A DNA stretch of 64,000 bases from Thalassotalea sp. 273M-4 (GTDB lineage: Bacteria; Pseudomonadota; Gammaproteobacteria; Enterobacterales; Alteromonadaceae). The notes beneath the pieces were generated by a model that saw only the letters and a list, made by a program, of their open reading frames with translations, was not told the origin of the DNA and ran no database searches. How positions within the stretch are numbered: position 1 is the stretch's first letter; each line of letters opens with the position of its first letter. The DNA lies in NCBI RefSeq assembly GCF_041410465.1, contig NZ_CP166961.1, positions 2,356,001 through 2,420,000 of the forward strand. The letters are read 5' to 3'. Position numbers and translations under genes: made by a program. Positions 59,901 through 64,000 of the stretch are shown here, in pieces.

Positions 59901-59974
59901 CCAACGCAACTAATAAGAACAAATAGCCACACATTAATCGGTTTTAAAATAGAATAACGAGCGATATCAAACAT
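56921..59974 (-). CDS. RND-family multidrug efflux permease
   Basis: A 1,017-aa inner-membrane antiporter of the AcrB/HAE type. It has the usual 12-segment layout with two large periplasmic loops; typical pieces are QVVTQFPGASAEKVEKELTEQIE, then GMLVDNAIVVAEGM in the first half and LFGMLIKNAIVLLEEIDL in the second. Its ATG overlaps the stop of the adaptor gene by one base. No outer-membrane TolC-type gene is in the operon, so it must use one encoded elsewhere. The substrate range is unknown. Confidence 0.94.
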   Translation of the reverse strand: MFDIARYSILKPINVWLFVLISCVGGVIGLKEIGRLEDPAFTIKQVQVVTQFPGASAEKVEKELTEQIEIALQKMPQLKELNSVSKPGVSVITVEVSSKLRGPQLPQVWDEVRKRIGDIENKLPLGAGQPVVYDDFGDVFGLYYALTAKDFTPYQIREFARILRRELLTLDGVAKVNVNGILEEHIVAELDRFQIAGLGLSYPDVANVINNHLRPAIGGRLLVGEKNLRLAVEASNNRLDEIADLSFVVPGQNRSIKLKDIATLSIKAVDIPKELIRYNGHPAVTLSVAAQKEVNIVAVGQAVNEKVAKVLAELPAGIEVDAIYDQAEEVDHAVDGFITNLEMSMLVVTLTLCLFMGWRSGVVVGVTLLVTVLGTVMIMWLYGLQLERISLGAMVIAMGMLVDNAIVVAEGMMLRMHAGKSALESASFIVKRTQWPLLGATIIGICAFSGIGLSDDTTGEFLFSLFAVVLISLLLSWVLAVTLTPLLGRYFYQVKDQSAHASTGFIGRQYLAFLGWALKWRWLTIAGLVLITVTAYASFGLIKQGFFPPSNSPIFFVHYWGPQDRDIRSTEKVMIKAEQMLTDLPQVKSVGTYIGKGAERFTLVYAPESANESYGVFVIRTHSSDTIETLSQTLPATLQQADPDGQFFSQVMQYGAPTKSKIEARISGDDPAQLRVIANQIKDIFYQDATIRDVRDNWREKGFVLTPKYDDIAAGLAGVSRLDFSEAIQYETKGLRVGQLHDGDYLYPIIVRNKGAENNDVIDIQKSLVWSSSQRKYIPFSQISSQLNYDSEEVLIHRRNRVRTITVGAEPGFNETAAKAFARSKAKIEQLVLPEGYYIEWGGEFESSQDAQKALGAGLPLGFLLMFIISVLLFGRARQPLIIWLLVPMALVGVVSGLLLADLPFGFMSLLGFLSLFGMLIKNAIVLLEEIDLQIQEGKAAHQAIVDASVSRLRPVSLAAITTILGISPLIFDPFFADMSVTIMGGLAFATVLTLIAVPVLYSVFYKVSFRAAQVTH

Positions 59975-61026
59975 TACTTCACCGCCACGTATTCTTTCAC
60001 TAACAACCCTTGGCGCATTTTATTGGCGGCTGCCGATACCACTTTTTGACCGACAGTTAAACCAGGCCCTATTAACGCATGGCGATTTTCAATGGTGAGC
60101 ACATCCACCGACTGTTTTGCTACGCGCTGGCTCTGAGGGTTAAACACCCAAACATGAAAACCACTTTCTCCACTGCCAATTAACGCCGATAATGGCACCA
60201 CATATTGCTCACCTTCCGGGTGCAATTTTTTGACTTTAACCGTTGCTCTAGTACCGGGAATTAAATTAACCTTCTCGGCAGAGTTTAAAGCAAAAGTAAC
60301 GCTGTAGGTTTGGGTAATAGGATCGGGTTGCGTTTGGTGCTCAACATAATGAATATCATAGGTTTTAGAGCCATTACTTAATACGGTTGCGGTGGCATCA
60401 AACTGGGTATTACCCGCATTGGCAGTGATCAGTTTTTCGGGCACATCAAAGGTAAAATAATAACTTGATACATCTTGCAATGTGGCAATGGTATCAGACG
60501 ATTTAATGTAGCTATTATTGTCAATAAAGCGCGCTGAAACAACCGCATCAAACGGTGCTCTAAGTTCGGTATAGCTTAGGTCCTGTTCGGCATTTGCTAA
60601 TGCTAATCGAGCAATTTCAAATTCGGATTTGGCGTTATCGAACATACGTTTTGAAGCCACCCCTTTATCAAACATGGTTTGCATGCGGTTAAGCTCGGTC
60701 GTTGCAAGATCTAGTCGAATTCGACTTTCAGCCACTTTGCGAATAAACGGAGCTTGGTCTATTTTGGCCAGTAACTCTCCTTTTATAACCCTTTTTCCTT
60801 CGCTTAAATTGACCATAACCAAACGCCCAGACAGTTCAAACTTTAAATTAACGTCTTTTACGGCTTCAACCGTGGCCGGGAATTCAAAGCTTTTCGCTTG
60901 ATAATTTTTTTCCACGGCACTCAGTTGCACCACAATAGGCTTTTCCGGTGCGACAACTTTGGTGTCAGGTTCTCCACAACCCAAAAGAAGCAACGCAAAG
61001 ATAGTAAAACAAAAGTATCGACCCAC
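59974..61026 (-). CDS. RND efflux periplasmic adaptor (membrane fusion) lipoprotein
   Basis: A 350-aa adaptor. The lipobox LLLGC (Cys about 17) ends the signal. The lipoyl/barrel-sandwich halves are LKFELSGRLVMVNLSEGKRVIKGELLAKID (shown here as the segment around residues 60-90) and FDAVVSARFIDNNSYI, separated by a coiled-coil hairpin (about 100-150, with LDLATTELNRMQTMFDKG). The start is GTG at 61026 with AAGGAGTC upstream. First gene of the efflux operon and divergent from a TetR regulator. Confidence 0.92.
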   Translation of the reverse strand: MGRYFCFTIFALLLLGCGEPDTKVVAPEKPIVVQLSAVEKNYQAKSFEFPATVEAVKDVNLKFELSGRLVMVNLSEGKRVIKGELLAKIDQAPFIRKVAESRIRLDLATTELNRMQTMFDKGVASKRMFDNAKSEFEIARLALANAEQDLSYTELRAPFDAVVSARFIDNNSYIKSSDTIATLQDVSSYYFTFDVPEKLITANAGNTQFDATATVLSNGSKTYDIHYVEHQTQPDPITQTYSVTFALNSAEKVNLIPGTRATVKVKKLHPEGEQYVVPLSALIGSGESGFHVWVFNPQSQRVAKQSVDVLTIENRHALIGPGLTVGQKVVSAAANKMRQGLLVKEYVAVK

Positions 61027-61122
61027 AAATGACTCCTTAAAGATTTACCAATACACCTAAAAAAATGTTAATTTATGTCAAACACTGGCTTAAGCATAGT
61101 GTGTATTGGCTTATCAATTTCA

Positions 61123-61150
61123 ATATGTCAGAATATTTACGCTAACATAT
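61123..61150. promoter_or_regulatory. Candidate TetR operator in the divergent region
   Basis: ATATGTCAG (61123-61131) and CTAACATAT (61142-61150) form an inverted repeat with one mismatch and a 10-base spacer, midway between the adaptor and tetR starts. A role as operator is inferred. Confidence 0.35.
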
Positions 61151-61268
61151 TAATAAAAATGAACGAAAGTTTACGCGGGCATGTTAACACATAAAGCAAA
61201 AGTGTAAACGCGATAATTTATGGTAATTATTTCTAAATAGTAACGCTTTCAAATAATAGGAGTGTATT

Positions 61269-61844
61269 TTGCCCGACAGTATAAACAGAATCATTAAAGC
61301 CGCCAGAGAATGCTTTCGCCAGCATGGCTATAATACAGCCAATATTGCGATGATTTCTCGTCATGCCAAAATATCCCGCGTTACTATTCACAAGCACTTT
61401 ACCAATAAAGAAGCCTTATTTAGAGCCGTTGTTTCTGACTATTTAGATAAAACGGCGATGACCATCGAGAATTACCAGCTCAGTAATCAAAGCTTTTGGC
61501 CCGCCACAAAAGCCTTATTACGAGAGAAGTGTGAGCGAGTGTTTGAAGAAGTTAGCAACCACTTAATTAAACCAGACTTAGCCCAAGCTGGCGAACAATA
61601 TTGCCAAGATTTAATAGAGCAAAGACGCTTACAAACCATTAAAGCCATTGCGGACAAAGCACAACAAGCGGTTGAAGCAAATGAATTAAGCTTGGTTAAA
61701 GTAAGTATGACCAGCCTTGAATTTGCTCAGACTCTACATCAAGCCGCTGAAAACTTTCTCATGTCAGGCAGTAAATCCAGCACCGAAGCATCGTTTATTC
61801 GCTTGCTAAATGTGTTTGTTGCCGCCACTGAGAGTAAAGCTTGA
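61269..61844 (+). CDS. TetR-family transcriptional regulator
   Basis: A 191-aa regulator. The N-terminal helix-turn-helix spans about residues 8-52 (AARECFRQHGYNTANIAMIS, then KISRVTIHKHFTNKEALF). The start is TTG at 61269, supported by TAGGAG six bases upstream. Divergent from the RND operon, which it probably represses, with release by an efflux substrate. Confidence 0.9.
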   Translation: MPDSINRIIKAARECFRQHGYNTANIAMISRHAKISRVTIHKHFTNKEALFRAVVSDYLDKTAMTIENYQLSNQSFWPATKALLREKCERVFEEVSNHLIKPDLAQAGEQYCQDLIEQRRLQTIKAIADKAQQAVEANELSLVKVSMTSLEFAQTLHQAAENFLMSGSKSSTEASFIRLLNVFVAATESKA

Positions 61845-61880
61845 CCGTTGATAAGTAGAAATGGAAACTGACAACACAAT

Positions 61881-61910
61881 AAAAAGGCATGCTGCTAGCA
61901 TGCCTTTTTT
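61881..61910 (+). terminator. Bidirectional terminator between tetR and the aldo/keto reductase gene
   Basis: AAAAAGGCATGCT and AGCATGCCTTTTT are a near-perfect palindrome with A- and T-tracts on both sides. Confidence 0.9.
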
Positions 61911-61938
61911 ATTCCCACGAGTTATCAATCGCAAAGGC

Positions 61939-62919
61939 TTAAAATCGTTGGGGCTCTGCAGGTTTGTTTTGCAAAATATTTTCTATTTGCGCCATGACCT
62001 CATGGCTTAACGCGCCTTTGGAATTTAACGCGGCCAAATTATCTTCGAGTTGAGCCAATTTGCTCACCCCTAAAATAACACTTGAAACCTGCTCATTGGT
62101 TAACAGCCAACAAAGCGCCAGATGATGCAATGGCACTCCAATGTCTCTGGCCAACCGATCGAGTTTTCTAATTTTGTCTAGATCATCTGGGTTATCCATT
62201 AGGATATCTTTTAGCCATTGATAATCATCTAAACTAAAACGACTGCCCGTTGGGATGCCATCGATGTATTTACCGGTTAACAAACCTGAAGCTAAAGGCG
62301 AAAAAGTGGTTAGCCCTAAACCTTTTTCGTATAACGGTCTGAACTCACCTTCCACTTTATTACGGCGCAACATATTGTATTCCGGCTGTTCAACAACTGG
62401 AGCAACTAAATTACGAGCTTGAGCAATACCCATCGCTTCGCTAATTTGTTGGGCGTTCCATTCACTGGTTCCCCAGTACATCACCTTACCTTGCCTGACA
62501 AGGTCCGTCATGGCTTCGACTGTTTCTCCAATGGGGGTATCGATATCGGGTCTGTGACAATAATATAAATCTAAATAATCAACATTAAAGCGTTTCAATG
62601 CACCGTGACACGCATCAAAAACGTGTTTGCGCGATAAACCGCGTTGAGTTGGTTTATCGCCCCCCCAAAATACCTTCGATGAGATCACATAGGAATCACG
62701 TGTCCATTGCAATTTAGAAATGACGTTGCCCATAAGCTCTTCAGACTTTCCGGCCTCATAGCCTTCGGCATTATCGTAAAAATTAATGCCTGCATCATAC
62801 GCCGCAGCCATCAAATTTTTGGCATCGTTAAATTGCACCCCAGTCGCAAAATTTACCCAAGAGCCAAAACCCAATTCACTCAGTTGCAACCCTGTTTTGC
62901 CCATTCTTCTGTACTGCAT
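61939..62919 (-). CDS. Aldo/keto reductase, potassium-channel beta-subunit-like group
   Basis: A 326-aa NADPH-dependent oxidoreductase. The AKR tetrad is visible as Asp in INFYDNAEGY with its Tyr, Lys in YVISSKVFWGG and His in YLDLYYCHRPD. MQYRRMGKTGLQLSELGFGSWV, read as two pieces MQYRRMGKTG and LQLSELGFGSW, is the standard start of the KCNAB-like branch (E. coli YghZ relatives). The substrate is probably an aldehyde or ketone. Convergent with tetR, on the same strand as the lysR gene upstream. Confidence 0.92.
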   Translation of the reverse strand: MQYRRMGKTGLQLSELGFGSWVNFATGVQFNDAKNLMAAAYDAGINFYDNAEGYEAGKSEELMGNVISKLQWTRDSYVISSKVFWGGDKPTQRGLSRKHVFDACHGALKRFNVDYLDLYYCHRPDIDTPIGETVEAMTDLVRQGKVMYWGTSEWNAQQISEAMGIAQARNLVAPVVEQPEYNMLRRNKVEGEFRPLYEKGLGLTTFSPLASGLLTGKYIDGIPTGSRFSLDDYQWLKDILMDNPDDLDKIRKLDRLARDIGVPLHHLALCWLLTNEQVSSVILGVSKLAQLEDNLAALNSKGALSHEVMAQIENILQNKPAEPQRF

Positions 62920-63020
62920 ACGATCCTCTTATTATCACTATACGTAGGTATTCGCCCGATTTTAGAGGCTCATTCCCCCATTTGCAACAATCGACACTAA
63001 AACGATTAATCAGCCCTAGC

Positions 63021-63908
63021 TTATTTGATTTGTTGTTTTATTAAATCAATGACCGTATCAAAACGCTTCGGCAGTTCCCGATTGCGCTTATGAATTAAAT
63101 AGAGGGTTTCGGTAACAGACTTTTTAGCTTCAAATACCGATAGTGTCTCTCGTTCGATAAAACATTCTACGGCACTTTTGGGTAATACTGAGAAGCCCAG
63201 TCCCTTAGATACGGGCAACAATATTTGACTTATTTGGTTGACGTAACCTGTAATGGGAATATCGTCAAGATTGAGTTCACTAAAGCCTTTGTTGCCACAT
63301 TGAGCAAAATACATCGACAAATAATAATGCCCGTCAGGATGATTTATCAGCCCTAAGGTTGTTAAAAAATCAGCCGAATCTAAATCCCACTCTCTGTCAG
63401 CAGGTAACACTAAACACAAGGTTTCAACACCAAGTATTGTGACCTCAAACTGACTGGGGTTAGCCAAGTGGGTCACTATACCGACATCGGTCTCACCGTC
63501 TTGGACTTCTTTAATAATGTGTCGATTAGGCGCGGCTTCCATGTTTATAATGAGTTGAGGATGTTGACATTGTAGATTTAAGAGCTTGGGGTAGAGTTTT
63601 AACACCAATGAGCCAGAACAAGAGATTTTACAACTACCGGCAAAAGGATCATCAAAATTTAGAGCGGTCAAGAGATCCTGTTGTCCCTGTTGCAATGTTA
63701 TTGCATAGTCGTATACCAACCGCCCTTGTTCGGTAAGTTCAAAACTTTTGTTTTCTCGGCGAATTAAGTCATGACCACAGGCTTGTTCTAGTTTTTTTAT
63801 GTGTTGACTGACCCCTGGCTGGGTCATAAACAACTTTTCTGCCGTTTGGGTGAAATGCCCCACTTCGATTAAGGTTTTAAAAGTATTAAGCCAAATCGGA
63901 TTAAGCAC
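63021..63908 (-). CDS. LysR-family transcriptional regulator
   Basis: A 295-aa regulator. The winged helix-turn-helix is at the N-terminus (FKTLIEVGHFTQTAEKLF, MTQPGVSQHIKKLEQACG), and the effector-binding domain starts about residue 92 (GSCKISCSGSL). It lies 101 bases upstream of the aldo/keto reductase on the same strand and may be co-transcribed or regulate it. The effector is unknown. Confidence 0.93.
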   Translation of the reverse strand: MLNPIWLNTFKTLIEVGHFTQTAEKLFMTQPGVSQHIKKLEQACGHDLIRRENKSFELTEQGRLVYDYAITLQQGQQDLLTALNFDDPFAGSCKISCSGSLVLKLYPKLLNLQCQHPQLIINMEAAPNRHIIKEVQDGETDVGIVTHLANPSQFEVTILGVETLCLVLPADREWDLDSADFLTTLGLINHPDGHYYLSMYFAQCGNKGFSELNLDDIPITGYVNQISQILLPVSKGLGFSVLPKSAVECFIERETLSVFEAKKSVTETLYLIHKRNRELPKRFDTVIDLIKQQIK

Positions 63909-64000
63909 AGTATTGCTCCTAAGACATTATTTGAATCATCACATCATAACAAGTATTTATAATTATTGTTGATATTGATAATTAGTTAATAGGAAATTTA

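Overview
The window looks like chromosomal DNA of a marine gammaproteobacterium of the order Alteromonadales, probably close to the Colwelliaceae (Colwellia/Thalassotalea type). This is inferred from the AT-rich base composition, the protein repertoire (AlaA-YfbR, AstB, NrdDG, LptFG-PepA-HolC-ValS, RlmF) and the many short palindromic repeats between genes. No taxonomic search was possible. Nearly all genes are ordinary housekeeping or envelope genes. No prophage, integron, intact insertion sequence or CRISPR array was found.

Layout. 1-4.4 kb: 5'-truncated proS, an LRAT-fold membrane protein, and the alaA-yfbR pair. 4.4-5.6 kb: an accessory islet with a palindromic repeat family, a GIY-YIG nuclease gene broken by one stop codon, and two tandem copies of a 56-bp two-hairpin repeat. 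5.6-6.9 kb: a secreted esterase and a MAPEG protein. 7.0-12.9 kb: a vitamin B12 uptake locus with two cobalamin riboswitches, one before btuD-btuC-cobO-btuF and one before btuB. 13.0-18.5 kb: ltaE, astB, and the ilvIH operon with its promoter, leader peptide and attenuator, then a GNAT gene. 18.5-21.3 kb: nrdD-nrdG (anaerobic ribonucleotide reductase) with a perfect FNR box and paired NrdR boxes.

21.7-27.9 kb: one rRNA operon on the minus strand. It has tandem promoters, 16S, a spacer without tRNA genes, 23S, two complete 5S genes each with its own terminator, and the 3' remnant of a third 5S. A two-hairpin repeat with invariant TGGA loops and covarying stems occurs in the 16S leader, in the 23S-5S spacer and inside the 5S remnant. 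The same repeat is tandemly duplicated at 5.24 kb.

28-45.6 kb: a DUF4124 protein, clpB-pgeF-rluD, bamD, lptFG divergent from pepA-holC-valS, galE, a DHH phosphoesterase and a POT peptide transporter. 45.6-56.8 kb: an M1 metallopeptidase with a DUF6702 partner, a LapG-like lipoprotein peptidase, a NUDIX hydrolase, YajD, an alpha/beta hydrolase, a lipoprotein, an MscS channel, DUF2947, RlmF, a TrmK-type methyltransferase and a thioesterase. 56.9-64 kb: an RND efflux operon with a divergent TetR regulator, an aldo/keto reductase and a LysR regulator.

The least explained material is the pair of covarying palindromic repeat families, one linked to the rRNA operon and one flanking the GIY-YIG pseudogene, together with the 5S multiplication.
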